DNA of 64,000 bases from positions 1 through 64,000 of the forward strand of contig CAVFGN010000001.1 of assembly GCA_963621965.1 (NCBI GenBank), in the 5' to 3' direction. A model generated the notes under the pieces. It worked only from the letters and a program-made list of their open reading frames with translations. It searched no databases and was not told the origin of the DNA. Below are positions 8,430-17,944 of this stretch, one piece after another (position 1 is the stretch's first letter; each line of letters opens with the position of its first letter). This DNA comes from JAEELC01 sp963621965 (GTDB lineage: Bacteria; Bacillota_I; Bacilli_A; Acholeplasmatales; Anaeroplasmataceae). The position numbers were made by a program, and so were the translations under genes.

Positions 8430-9617
8430 ATGACAATATTTCAAAATACAATACTAAATAAATTACTTGATAAATATGAAAATTCGGTATTATCTAAAAA
8501 TGGTAGTACAAAAGATATTAAGATAAAAATAAGTACAAGTGATCCTATAATGAAGTCGTATCATACTAGAGACTCATTTCGCTTTAGAGAGTCAAACGAT
8601 AATGATATCTTAGAACTTGAAAAATTAGGATATATAAATGCCTATTTTGAAAAAAATGGTGATTTTTCATATCTTGAACTAAACATAGACAATGTTGATA
8701 AGGTATTTAGTTTGACTCAAAAAGTTAATCCTAAAGAAGAAACAAAAAGCATTAAAGATTATTTATCTAAATATAGTCCGAAATCTTTTATGATTAACTT
8801 TAAAAACTATATTTTGTGTGAGATAGAAAAGAAGGGTGTATTCCCGAAAGTTTATTTTAACTCATTAAATGATCTTAAGACTTTAATTTTAATTATTGAA
8901 GAAATGGTTAAACTAAAAGACGAAACAATGAAACGTGATTTTTCTGTTCGTGTTTTAAACGATTCAAAAAAGTTTACTCTCTTTGAAACAAGAGTTATTA
9001 GTATAATCAAAGATTTTGATCCAAACATGACAAATATAGAAAAAGAGGATATACTTGTTGAATATAATATTGTATCAAACTATTCGTATACATTAATTAA
9101 AAATAAATTAAAGTTTAAATTAAAAAACACAATTATAGATTTAAATGAATTTGCTTACGAGTTCTCTTTATCAAACAAAATGATTAAAGATATAGAGTTT
9201 TTAAGCACTGATATAAATACTATTATCACAGTAGAGAATTTAACTTCGTTTTATACGTTAGAAGAGAATGCGCTAGTTATATATCTTGCCGGATTCCATA
9301 ACAAGATTAAGACATTGTTTTTAAAAAAATTATACAAAACCTACCCTAACGCGACTTATTATCATTTTTCAGATATAGATTGTGGAGGGTTCTATATATT
9401 TAACAATTTAATTAAAAAAACTAACATTCCTTTCATCCCTTATAAAATGGGTGTTTCTGAACTTAAAGAAAATACTTCTAATTTAAAAGAATTGAGTGAA
9501 AACGATAAAAAGAAATTAAACTTGATGCTTAAAGATAATGAATATGCTATATTTTTTGATACTATTAAATATATGATAAAAATAAACAAAAAACTTGAAC
9601 AAGAAATCCTTGATTAA
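8430..9617 (+). CDS. jetD: Wadjet-type nuclease JetD (Toprim, DUF3322/DUF2220-like)
   Basis: JetD is the Toprim endonuclease that cuts small circular DNA after loop extrusion by JetABC. It is also known as MksG. The C-terminal Toprim domain shows an acidic residue in TVENLTSFY (near residue 267) and the DxD motif in HFSDIDCGG (near residue 313), with AGFHNKIKTLFLKKL between them. The N-terminal half is the helical DUF3322-like arm. The ATG at 8430, one base after the jetC stop, is preferred; an in-frame ATG at 8412 overlapping jetC is possible. The length of 395 residues is normal. The gene order A-B-C-D is intact, and I see no frameshift or missing catalytic motif. Confidence 0.87.
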   Translation: MTIFQNTILNKLLDKYENSVLSKNGSTKDIKIKISTSDPIMKSYHTRDSFRFRESNDNDILELEKLGYINAYFEKNGDFSYLELNIDNVDKVFSLTQKVNPKEETKSIKDYLSKYSPKSFMINFKNYILCEIEKKGVFPKVYFNSLNDLKTLILIIEEMVKLKDETMKRDFSVRVLNDSKKFTLFETRVISIIKDFDPNMTNIEKEDILVEYNIVSNYSYTLIKNKLKFKLKNTIIDLNEFAYEFSLSNKMIKDIEFLSTDINTIITVENLTSFYTLEENALVIYLAGFHNKIKTLFLKKLYKTYPNATYYHFSDIDCGGFYIFNNLIKKTNIPFIPYKMGVSELKENTSNLKELSENDKKKLNLMLKDNEYAIFFDTIKYMIKINKKLEQEILD

Positions 9618-9659
9618 GTTAATAATTAGGTAGAATAAAATGCGCGTATATCTAAAATA

Positions 9660-9690
9660 GGCCCTAAATTGCACTTTAGAGCCTTTTTTT
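9660..9690 (+). terminator. Intrinsic terminator after jetD
   Basis: GGCCCTAAA (9660-9668) pairs with TTTAGAGCC (9675-9683) with one C-A mismatch and a six-base loop, followed by seven T residues. It closes the jet operon. Confidence 0.82.
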
Positions 9691-9737
9691 GCGTTTTTTG
9701 ATAAAAAATAAGTTTTTAAGTAAAAACTCTAAAAACC

Positions 9738-9766
9738 TTTAAAAATCGATTATTTTATAGTATAAT
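9738..9766 (+). promoter_or_regulatory. Promoter of the S4-recF-gyrBA genes
   Basis: A perfect -10 TATAAT at 9761-9766 lies 17 bases after a weak -35 TTTAAA (9738-9743). It sits between the jet terminator and the S4 gene, so the downstream core genes have their own promoter. Confidence 0.55.
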
Positions 9767-9783
9767 GTTATCGTGGTGATTTT

Positions 9784-9996
9784 ATGGAAACTATAGAAAT
9801 AAAAGAGGATAAAGAATTCATTACTTTAGGACAATTATTGAAGATAGTAGGTATAATCCAAACTGGTGGTGAAGCAAAAATATTCCTTGAAGAAAATGAT
9901 ATTTTAGTTAACGGAGAAGTTGACAAAAGAAGAGGTAAGAAACTTTATCGTAATACAGTAGTTGTTATTGGTAAAGAAACCTATAATATTATTTAA
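9784..9996 (+). CDS. yaaA: S4-domain RNA-binding protein (YaaA/RlbA-like)
   Basis: This 70-residue protein is a single S4 RNA-binding domain of the YaaA family, found between dnaN and recF in most Bacilli. The S4 pattern is clear: ITLGQLLKIVGIIQTGGEAK, then ILVNGEVDKRRGKKL. It probably binds structured RNA or ribosome intermediates; the exact role is not known. The ribosome binding site is weak (GGTGAT). One base separates it from recF, so the two are co-translated. Confidence 0.88.
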   Translation: METIEIKEDKEFITLGQLLKIVGIIQTGGEAKIFLEENDILVNGEVDKRRGKKLYRNTVVVIGKETYNII

Positions 9997-9997
9997 A

Positions 9998-11026
9998 ATG
10001 ATTAATAGTATTGAATTAACTAATTTTAGAAAATTTGATAAGTTGAATTTAGATTTATCTAATAAATTAGTATTTATCACCGGAGATAATGCGTGTGGGA
10101 AAACTAGTATACTTGAATCATTATATTTTCTAACTCGTCTTAAAAGCGAAAGAACAAATAATTACAGGGATTTAATTAAGTATGACGCACCTTACTCTAA
10201 GATAAAAGTAAAAACTGATGAAAGCTCATTTGAAGTGGTTTTAAGTGAAAACTCAAAACTATATAAAAAGAATAATATCGAAATCAAAAAAGCTAGCGAA
10301 TTTGTAGGTCTTACAAAACTTTTATTGTTTTCTCCAAATGATATTAATTTAATTAAAGGCTCTCCAAGTATGAGAAGAAAATTTCTCGATATGGAAATTT
10401 CTTTGATTAATAAAAAATATCTAGATACACTAAGTAAAACGAATTACTACTTACGTCAAAGAAACATAGTGCTTCAAAGTGAAAACGCGGACTTACTAGC
10501 TATCAAGTTGTTTACTAAAAACTTAATTGAAGTAGAAACTTTGATAATTAAAAGTAGAATTAAATTTATAGAATTAATTAATGAAAAAATTAACCAAGTA
10601 CATCAAGCAATTTGTCCTGGTGAACATATAAAACTAAATTATAAGTGTTCACTAGATCTTAGTGATATTTATAAAAACTACGAGGAAATATTTACTAAGG
10701 AACAAAAATACAAAACAACACTTATAGGGTTTCACAGAGATGATTTTTCGATTTTCTTAAATGACAAAGATGCATCTAAGTTTGCGAGTGAAGGACAAAT
10801 GAGGAATATTGTTATTTCTTTAAAAATTGCCTTAGTACTTGTTTATGAAGCTTATTTAAACATATCACCAATTTTATTATTAGATGATTTATTTTCCTAT
10901 TTGGATTTAAATAGACAAAGAAATATTGTTGAGTTCTTAAAAACAAGACCTCAAACAATTATTACAACAACATCCTTATCTAATTTAGATATAGATAAAG
11001 ATAAAGCGCTTATTATAAAGCTATAG
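9998..11026 (+). CDS. recF: DNA replication and repair protein RecF
   Basis: RecF is an SMC-like ATPase without long coiled coils that loads RecA at gaps together with RecO and RecR. It shows a Walker A GDNACGKTS near residue 30, a signature SEGQMRNIVISLK, and a Walker B LLLDDLFSYLD. The start at 9998 gives MINSIELTNFRKF, the typical RecF opening. In-frame codons further upstream lie inside the S4 gene. At 342 residues it is slightly shorter than the usual 360-370. gyrB follows after 9 bases with a strong AGGAGG site. Confidence 0.94.
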   Translation: MINSIELTNFRKFDKLNLDLSNKLVFITGDNACGKTSILESLYFLTRLKSERTNNYRDLIKYDAPYSKIKVKTDESSFEVVLSENSKLYKKNNIEIKKASEFVGLTKLLLFSPNDINLIKGSPSMRRKFLDMEISLINKKYLDTLSKTNYYLRQRNIVLQSENADLLAIKLFTKNLIEVETLIIKSRIKFIELINEKINQVHQAICPGEHIKLNYKCSLDLSDIYKNYEEIFTKEQKYKTTLIGFHRDDFSIFLNDKDASKFASEGQMRNIVISLKIALVLVYEAYLNISPILLLDDLFSYLDLNRQRNIVEFLKTRPQTIITTTSLSNLDIDKDKALIIKL

Positions 11027-11035
11027 GAGGCTTAT

Positions 11036-13000
11036 ATGGCAAATTTAGAAGAAGAGAAAAAGTATAGTGCAGACTCGATAAGAGTACTTGAAGGATTAGA
11101 GCCAGTACGTGTTAGACCTGGTATGTATATCGGTTCTACATCAAGTAGAGGTTTACACCATTTAGTATGGGAAATTGTAGATAACTCAATTGATGAAGCC
11201 TTAGCAGGATTTTGTACACATATTGAGGTGGATTTACTTAAAGGTGAGATTATTAGTGTTACTGATAATGGACGTGGTATGCCTGTAGACATTCACCCTA
11301 AGACAGGTCGCCCTGCAGTTGAAACAATATTTACAGTACTTCATGCGGGTGGTAAATTTGACGGATCAAGTTATAAAGTATCAGGTGGTTTACACGGTGT
11401 AGGTGCTTCTGTAGTTAACGCTTTATCTGAATTTTTAACTGTAACTGTTAGAAGAAACGGACACATTTATGAAGAAACATTCGAGCGTGGTAAAGTTAAA
11501 GAAGATTTACATATAATTGGCGACTGCGATATTAATGACACAGGAAGTAACGTTAGGTTTAAAGCTGATGCGGAAATTTTTACAGAAACTACCGTATATA
11601 ACTTTGAAACTTTAAGAACACGTGTACAAGAATTAGCTTTCTTAAATAAGAATTTACGTATTACAATTCGTGATTTAAGAGACGAAGAAAACAAGCAAGA
11701 ATTCACTTATTTATACGAAGGTGGTATTATCGAATACGCTCGATTTATTGATTCTAATAAGTCCTTATTACCTCATAATCAAAACAACGTAATATATGTT
11801 GATCAAGTTGATGAAAAGACAAATATTACTGTAGAAGTTGCACTACACTATAATGCTTCGTATGATAGTGATGTTCGTACATTTACAAACAACATTCATA
11901 CTATCGAAGGTGGTACTCACTTAGAGGGTTTCCAAACTGCTCTACGCAGAGAAATTAATAAGTATGCACATGACAAAAAGTTACTTAAAGATAATGATGA
12001 AGATTTAAAGAACGATGATTTTAAAGAAGGATTAACTGCGGTTATTTCTATTAAACACCCTAACCCTGAATTTGAAGGTCAAACAAAAACTAAACTTGGT
12101 AATTCTGAGGTTCGTGGTATTACAAGTAAGATATTTGGGGATGCACTTGAAAACTACTTACTTGAAAATCCTGAAAGTGCTAAAGAAATCGTTGAAAAAT
12201 GTATGACTGCAGCACATGCAAGACAAGCTGCAGAAAAAGCTAGACAAGCTACAAGACGTAAGAGTCCTTTAGATTCATTTGGTATTGTATCTAAATTAGC
12301 TGATTGTCGTAGCAAAGATGCTGAAAAATGCGAATTATATCTAGTAGAGGGAGATTCTGCCGGTGGTTCAGCTAAACAAGGTAGAAACTCAATGTATCAA
12401 GCTATTTTACCTCTTCGTGGTAAAGTACTTAACGTTGAGAAAGCTAGTTATGAAAGAGCTGTTCAAAATAACGAAATTCAAACTATGTTAACTTGTATTG
12501 GTACAGGATTTAAGGCACATGATGAAAATGGTAATGTAATTGATACATTTGATATTACTAAAGCTAGATATCATAAAATTGTAATCATGACCGATGCGGA
12601 TGTTGATGGTGACCATATTTGTATATTGTTACTTACTTATTTCTTCCGCTTTATGCCAGGTTTAATTGAAGCAGGTTATATTTATATTGCTAAACCACCT
12701 CTATACAAGATTCAATCAGGTAAACGTGTAGAGTATGCTTATAGCGATGAAGAAAAGGATAAATTCTTACAAGAAATTGGCGAAAGAGCTAATATTCAAC
12801 GTTACAAAGGTTTAGGTGAAATGGATCCTAGCCAATTATGGGAAACAACTATGGATCCTGAAAGAAGAACACTTACTCGTGTTACTATTGAAGATGCGAA
12901 AGTGGCAGATATGTACTTTAATATGTTAATGGGTGACGAAGTAGAACCTCGTAAGGAATTTATTAAAGATAATGCACAATTTGCGACTATCGACGCATAA
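11036..13000 (+). CDS. gyrB: DNA gyrase subunit B
   Basis: GyrB is the ATPase subunit of gyrase, which introduces negative supercoils. The 654-residue protein shows the GHKL ATPase motifs (EIVDNSIDEALAG, DNGRGMPVDIHP, GLHGVGASVVNAL). The Toprim domain has YLVEGDSAGGSAKQGR and MTDADVDGDHI with its DxDxD metal site. The C-terminal QRYKGLGEMDP is also present. It is 10 bases before gyrA and surely in one operon with it. Confidence 0.98.
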   Translation: MANLEEEKKYSADSIRVLEGLEPVRVRPGMYIGSTSSRGLHHLVWEIVDNSIDEALAGFCTHIEVDLLKGEIISVTDNGRGMPVDIHPKTGRPAVETIFTVLHAGGKFDGSSYKVSGGLHGVGASVVNALSEFLTVTVRRNGHIYEETFERGKVKEDLHIIGDCDINDTGSNVRFKADAEIFTETTVYNFETLRTRVQELAFLNKNLRITIRDLRDEENKQEFTYLYEGGIIEYARFIDSNKSLLPHNQNNVIYVDQVDEKTNITVEVALHYNASYDSDVRTFTNNIHTIEGGTHLEGFQTALRREINKYAHDKKLLKDNDEDLKNDDFKEGLTAVISIKHPNPEFEGQTKTKLGNSEVRGITSKIFGDALENYLLENPESAKEIVEKCMTAAHARQAAEKARQATRRKSPLDSFGIVSKLADCRSKDAEKCELYLVEGDSAGGSAKQGRNSMYQAILPLRGKVLNVEKASYERAVQNNEIQTMLTCIGTGFKAHDENGNVIDTFDITKARYHKIVIMTDADVDGDHICILLLTYFFRFMPGLIEAGYIYIAKPPLYKIQSGKRVEYAYSDEEKDKFLQEIGERANIQRYKGLGEMDPSQLWETTMDPERRTLTRVTIEDAKVADMYFNMLMGDEVEPRKEFIKDNAQFATIDA

Positions 13001-13010
13001 GGAGTAATTT

Positions 13011-15569
13011 ATGGAAGATAAAGATAATGAAATGAAAAACGAAGAAACTCTAGATGAAGAATATCTTCAAGAAGGCGAAGTAAGTGATGAAAATTACACT
13101 CATGGTAATATTGATACAGTAAACCTAGAGGGGAAACTAAAACAATCTTTCTTAAACTATGCGATGAGTGTAATCGTTGATAGAGCATTACCTGATGCGC
13201 GCGACGGTTTAAAACCTGTTCAACGTCGTATTTTATACGATATGGATGGTTTAAAGATTACTTATAACGTAGCACATAAAAAATGTGCCCACATTGTCGG
13301 TGACGTTATGGGTAAATACCACCCACATGGTGACTCTTCAATTTATGAAGCTCTTGTACGTATGGCGCAAGACTTCTCTTATAGATATCCTTTAGTTGAT
13401 GGACATGGAAACTTTGGTTCTGTAGATGGTGACGGTGCAGCTGCTTACCGTTATACAGAAGCTCGTATGAGTAAAATCTCAAGTGAGATGTTAAGAGATA
13501 TTAGAAAGAATACTGTAGACTTTATACCAAACTATGATGGTACTGAAGAAGAACCATCGGTTTTACCAAGTAGAATTCCTAACTTACTTGTAAATGGTTC
13601 TACAGGTATTGCGGTAGGTTTAGCTACTAATATACCAAGTCATAACTTAGGCGAAGTTATTGACGGTGCTATTGCTTACATGGAAAACGAAGATATTACA
13701 TGTGATGAATTAATGACTTATATCAAAGGTCCTGATTTCCCTACAGGTGGTATCATTATGGGCTTTGACGGACTTCGCGAAGCTTATCAAACAGGTCATG
13801 GTACAATTACAATTAGATCTAAGACTGAGATTTATGAACCTAAAAACAACAAAGGACATAACGAAATTATTGTTACAGAAATCCCTTATGGTCTTCGTAA
13901 GACTCAATTATTAGAGAGAATTGGTGCAGTATGTAAGGAACACGTAGTTGAGGGTGTATCTGATTTAAGAGATGAATCTTCAATGAAGGGAATGCGTATT
14001 GTTATTGAACTTAAAAATGATGCAAATCCTAATGTTGTTTTAAACAATTTATTTAAATATACTCCACTTCAATCAAGTTTTGGTATTAATATGATTGCGC
14101 TTGTAGATGGTGCGCCTGAAAGCTTATCTCTTAAGCGTGCTATAAGCGTATATATTGATCACCAATTATCTGTAATTACTCGTAGAATCCAATTTGATCT
14201 AGATCAAGATTTAAAGAGAATGCATTTACTTGAAGGATATATCATTGCCTGTGATAATACTGATGAAATTATCAAAATTATTAAATCAAGCACTGAAGAA
14301 GATGGTGGTAAGGCTCGTTTAATGTCTAGATTTAATCTAGATGATGTTCAAGCTCAAGCTATTTTAGATATGCAACTAAGAAGGCTATCAGGTTTAAACA
14401 GAGAAAAGACTTTAGAAGAGTACAAACAACTTGAAGAGGAAGTTAAGGGCCTTCGAGAAACTCTTGAATCAAAAGAAAAGAAGGAAGAAATCTTAAAAGC
14501 TGAACTTCTTGACATTAAGCAAAAGTACGGAGATAAGCGTAAGAGCGAACTTCAATTACATACTTCAATTTCAATTGAAAATGAAGACTTAATCCCTCGT
14601 GAGAAGATTATGGTTACAGTAACTGAACAAGGTTATACAAAGAGACTAAATCTTGAGGAATATCATTCTCAAAATAGAGGTGGTGTAGGAGTTTCTAGTA
14701 TAAAAACTAAAGATAAAGATCACGTTAAGTTATTCTTATATGCAGAAACTCATGACTTCTTACTATTCTTCACAAATACAGGTCGTGTATATAAATTAAA
14801 AGCTTATAACATTCCTGAATCTAGTAAAAATGGTAAAGGAACACCTGTAGTTAATTTACTTAAACTTAAAGAAGGAGAAACTATTGAAGCTATTAGTTCA
14901 ATTAGTTCAATTAAAGATAATACAAATTCATTATTCTTTGTAACAAAGAAAGGTATTATCAAGCGTTCTCCTTTATCTAATTTCCAAAATATCATGACTT
15001 CTGGTATTAAGGCAATTAATTTTAAAGAAGATGATTCACTTTTAACTGTATTAATTACAACAGGTGCCGACTATATCACACTAGGTGCTTCAAACGGTAA
15101 GTCTATTACATTTAAAGAAGACGACATTAGAGATATGGGTCGTGCCGCAAGTGGTATTAGAGGTATGCGTCTTGAAGAGGATGAAACTATCATTGGTGCT
15201 TCTGTAATTCATAATGAATCAGACATGATTTTATCTCTTAGCGCAAACGGATATGGTAAGATTACGCCTGCGACTGATTACCGCGTTCAAAGTAGAGGTG
15301 GCAAGGGTATTAAGACACTAAAGACTACTGAAAAGAATGGTAATTTAGTTGCTTTAGCTGCAGTAGATCCTACTCTTGATTTAATTATTACAACAAATAA
15401 AGGTATTACTATTAGAGTTCATATAAGTGAAATCTCTGAAACTGGAAGAAATAGCCAAGGTGTAAAAATTGTTAAGTTAAGAGATAACCAATACATTACA
15501 AATGTTGCGATTGTTCCTCAAAGTGAGGATGACGAGGAAGATGAAGCAGAGTCTACTGATAACGAGTAG
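13011..15569 (+). CDS. gyrA: DNA gyrase subunit A
   Basis: GyrA is the DNA-cutting and wrapping subunit of gyrase. The 852-residue protein has the winged-helix region with RALPDARDGLKPVQRRIL and GDVMGKYHPHGDSSIYEAL. The catalytic tyrosine is in AAAYRYTEARMS, and a six-bladed C-terminal wrapping domain carries the GyrA box QSRGGKG near the end. That box distinguishes it from ParC. An acidic N-terminal extension of about 35 residues and an acidic tail are present. The quinolone-region residues after GDVMGKYHPHGD read S and S-I-Y-E, the usual wild-type form. A long hairpin terminator follows. Confidence 0.97.
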   Translation: MEDKDNEMKNEETLDEEYLQEGEVSDENYTHGNIDTVNLEGKLKQSFLNYAMSVIVDRALPDARDGLKPVQRRILYDMDGLKITYNVAHKKCAHIVGDVMGKYHPHGDSSIYEALVRMAQDFSYRYPLVDGHGNFGSVDGDGAAAYRYTEARMSKISSEMLRDIRKNTVDFIPNYDGTEEEPSVLPSRIPNLLVNGSTGIAVGLATNIPSHNLGEVIDGAIAYMENEDITCDELMTYIKGPDFPTGGIIMGFDGLREAYQTGHGTITIRSKTEIYEPKNNKGHNEIIVTEIPYGLRKTQLLERIGAVCKEHVVEGVSDLRDESSMKGMRIVIELKNDANPNVVLNNLFKYTPLQSSFGINMIALVDGAPESLSLKRAISVYIDHQLSVITRRIQFDLDQDLKRMHLLEGYIIACDNTDEIIKIIKSSTEEDGGKARLMSRFNLDDVQAQAILDMQLRRLSGLNREKTLEEYKQLEEEVKGLRETLESKEKKEEILKAELLDIKQKYGDKRKSELQLHTSISIENEDLIPREKIMVTVTEQGYTKRLNLEEYHSQNRGGVGVSSIKTKDKDHVKLFLYAETHDFLLFFTNTGRVYKLKAYNIPESSKNGKGTPVVNLLKLKEGETIEAISSISSIKDNTNSLFFVTKKGIIKRSPLSNFQNIMTSGIKAINFKEDDSLLTVLITTGADYITLGASNGKSITFKEDDIRDMGRAASGIRGMRLEEDETIIGASVIHNESDMILSLSANGYGKITPATDYRVQSRGGKGIKTLKTTEKNGNLVALAAVDPTLDLIITTNKGITIRVHISEISETGRNSQGVKIVKLRDNQYITNVAIVPQSEDDEEDEAESTDNE

Positions 15570-15664
15570 TACTATATTGTATAAATGATTTTATAATGAT
15601 AAAATAAAATATAAAATTTAATAAGGAAATGATGTTCTTCCTTGTTTTAAACTAAACCGCTTTA

Positions 15665-15720
15665 AGCTAATGACGTCTACATGTTTTTTCTCATGTAGAT
15701 TTCGTTAGCTTTTTTCTTTT
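15665..15720 (+). terminator. Long-stem intrinsic terminator after gyrA
   Basis: A 19-base arm (15665-15683) pairs with 15692-15710 with one mismatch and two wobbles, and a T-run follows. A smaller hairpin AAGGAA / TTCCTT lies just upstream at 15623-15643. The long stem ends 12 bases before the ribosome binding site of the next gene, so some readthrough or attenuation is possible. Confidence 0.85.
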
Positions 15721-15732
15721 TGGAGGTAATTT

Positions 15733-16929
15733 ATGATTTTTAGTTTAGGATTGATTATAGTTTGTGGTTTACTCATAGGATTTATTTTTAATAAGATAAA
15801 AATCCCATCTCTAGTAGGATTTATTCTACTTGGTTTGTTATTTGGACCTTATTTTTTAAATTTAATAGATTCGAAGCTCTTATCTATTTCTTCTGAATTA
15901 AGACAAATTGCGCTTATTATAATACTTACAAGATCAGGATTAAATCTTGATTTACAATCTCTTAAAAAAAACGGAAGGCCTGCAATACTTATGTGTTTCT
16001 TACCCGCTACTCTTGAAATAATAGGTGTAACAATTGCTTCATATTATTTATTAAATCTATCAATTTTTGAAGGAATGTTACTTGGAAGTGTATTAGCTGC
16101 AGTTAGTCCTGCCGTAGTATCTCCCCGCATGATAAAATTAATAAATGAAGGCTATAATGAAGAGCCTAAATTAGTACTAGCCGGAGCTAGCGTTGATGAT
16201 ATTTATGTGATTGTTTTATTTTATTCGTTTTTAGGTTTAACACAAAATAATAATTTAGATTTTGTATCAATCGCATTAATTCCTATTTCTATTATACTTG
16301 GAATAATCTTAGGTATGATTGTAGGTTTTTTAATTGTTTATTTATTAAAACGATTTGATTTTAATAATGTTACAGCTTTATTAATCGTATTGAGCTCTTC
16401 ATTTTTAATGGTTGGTATAGAGTATTTGTTAAAACCTTATATTTCAATTTCCTCACTACTTTCTGTATTAGTTGTTGGAATAATTATATTATTCAAAACT
16501 AAAGATAAGGCAAAAACTTTAAGTAACTCCTATAACAACTTATGGCGTTTATTTGAAATATTATTATTTGTTTTAGTGGGTGCTAGTGTTAATTTCAAAG
16601 TTCTTAATGGTGGTGTATTTAATGCGTTAGCTGTTCTTTTCATAGGTCTTATTTTTAGAACTTTAGGCGTATTACTTTGTCTAATTAAAACAAGATTTAA
16701 TATAAAAGAAAAATTATTTATCATTATATCTTATATGCCTAAGGCAACCGTTCAAGCGTCAATTGGTGGTATAGCATTTCAAATTGGTTTAAACTGCGGA
16801 GAGAAAGTCTTAATAGTATCTGTTTTATCCATTTTACTAACTGCACCCTTAGGCGCAATGTTAATAGATAATTTATCACATAAATTAATAAGTAAAGATA
16901 TGTCTTTAGATTTAAAGGATGTGTCCTAA
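15733..16929 (+). CDS. Cation:proton antiporter (CPA/NhaP-KefB-like membrane protein)
   Basis: This 398-residue protein is almost entirely hydrophobic, with about 11-12 predicted membrane spans. Family motifs include LTRSGLNLDLQSLKK, the discontinuous-helix stretch AAVSPAVVSPRM, and GASVDDIYVIVLFYS, where the adjacent aspartates match the ion-binding pair of Na+/H+ antiporters. There is no C-terminal RCK/TrkA-N domain, so it is a membrane-only form. The likely role is Na+ or K+ exchange for protons and pH control; the ion is not deducible. It starts after TTGGAGGTAATTT. Confidence 0.82.
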   Translation: MIFSLGLIIVCGLLIGFIFNKIKIPSLVGFILLGLLFGPYFLNLIDSKLLSISSELRQIALIIILTRSGLNLDLQSLKKNGRPAILMCFLPATLEIIGVTIASYYLLNLSIFEGMLLGSVLAAVSPAVVSPRMIKLINEGYNEEPKLVLAGASVDDIYVIVLFYSFLGLTQNNNLDFVSIALIPISIILGIILGMIVGFLIVYLLKRFDFNNVTALLIVLSSSFLMVGIEYLLKPYISISSLLSVLVVGIIILFKTKDKAKTLSNSYNNLWRLFEILLFVLVGASVNFKVLNGGVFNALAVLFIGLIFRTLGVLLCLIKTRFNIKEKLFIIISYMPKATVQASIGGIAFQIGLNCGEKVLIVSVLSILLTAPLGAMLIDNLSHKLISKDMSLDLKDVS

Positions 16930-17011
16930 ATGATGTGTAATTATTCAATAGGAAAAATATTGGATTACTATAAATAAAATTTAATTAATTTTTAGCAAAA
17001 TGGTTTCTTTT

Positions 17012-17038
17012 TTGACAAAATTAGCCAAAAACTATAAA
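17012..17038 (+). promoter_or_regulatory. Candidate promoter of the MgtC-like gene
   Basis: A perfect -35 TTGACA (17012-17017) is followed after 15 bases by TATAAA (17033-17038). The spacing is short, so the call is tentative. No magnesium riboswitch is recognisable in the 172-base leader. Confidence 0.4.
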
Positions 17039-17101
17039 AAATGTAAAATTTATGATATATTAAAAATACTAAAAAGAAAAAGAAAAGAAAGGAGAATATA
17101 C

Positions 17102-17860
17102 ATGTTTTTAACACAATCATATGATGCGTTCACACACGTTGCTTCAAATGATCCGATTGTAAGTTTAATAGAAAAGATATCTGGATATGAATTTACAACA
17201 CTTACATGGTATGCAATTTTGATAAGATTGATACTTGCGACTGCACTTGGATCCATAATTGGTGCTGAAAGAGCTACAAAGAGCCATGCGGCCGGGCTAA
17301 GAACATATATTTTAGTATGTATCGGTGCTTGTAGTGCTATGCTGGTAAATGAATTTATGATGGGAAATGCTGACTTGTCTCGTATTGGAGCTGGTGTAAT
17401 AACAGGTATAGGTTTTATTGGTGCTGGTACTATAGTTATTACAAGTAGAAACCAAGTACGTGGTTTAACTACAGCTGCTGCCTTATGGGCTACTGCTTGT
17501 ACAGGCCTTGCCTTTGGTGTAGGTTTCTATACTCTTGGAATATTTGCTTCTATTTTAATTATAGTTGTAGTAATGTTTTTACCAAAGGTTGAAGGACGTT
17601 TACAAAGTAAAGCTAAAATGTATGATATTCATGTCGAACTTTTAAGTCGTCCAGATTTAAAAAAATTACTTGAATATTTAAGAGAAAACAATATCTCTGT
17701 AAAATCTATTGCCTATGATCCTGCTTATGCTAATTCAGGATTATCTGTGTATACTTTGGGTTTATATTCAGCTGGTCAAAACTATATTTCGCGTGGAGAA
17801 TTATTATCAAGGCTTGGTGACCTTGAATACGTTCATTACTGTGAAGGTATTGATCAATAA
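17102..17860 (+). CDS. MgtC/SapB family membrane protein
   Basis: MgtC-family proteins are small membrane proteins linked to magnesium limitation and to control of membrane ATP synthase. The N-terminal part has about four or five membrane segments with the family pattern RLILATALGSIIGAERATK, GLRTYILVCIGA and ITGIGFIGAGTI. The C-terminal 80 residues form a soluble ACT-like domain. The ATG at 17102 is preceded by AAAGGAGAATATAC. An in-frame ATG at 17000 lies on the predicted promoter and would add a lysine-rich stretch foreign to the family. The product is 252 residues. Confidence 0.87.
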   Translation: MFLTQSYDAFTHVASNDPIVSLIEKISGYEFTTLTWYAILIRLILATALGSIIGAERATKSHAAGLRTYILVCIGACSAMLVNEFMMGNADLSRIGAGVITGIGFIGAGTIVITSRNQVRGLTTAAALWATACTGLAFGVGFYTLGIFASILIIVVVMFLPKVEGRLQSKAKMYDIHVELLSRPDLKKLLEYLRENNISVKSIAYDPAYANSGLSVYTLGLYSAGQNYISRGELLSRLGDLEYVHYCEGIDQ

Positions 17861-17867
17861 CATAACT

Positions 17868-17898
17868 GAGGTTTATTAAAAGTAAGCCTCAATTTTTT
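17868..17898 (+). terminator. Intrinsic terminator after the MgtC-like gene
   Basis: GAGGTTTA (17868-17875) pairs with TAAGCCTC (17883-17890), one wobble, followed by eight T residues. Confidence 0.82.
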
Positions 17899-17944
17899 TT
17901 AATATTTTATGTTATAATCGAATTAGACTAAAGGAGTGAGTTTT

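Noticed and set aside
16930..17101. Magnesium riboswitch before the MgtC-like gene
   Set aside because: The leader is short and lacks recognisable conserved stems of the M-box or ykoK element.
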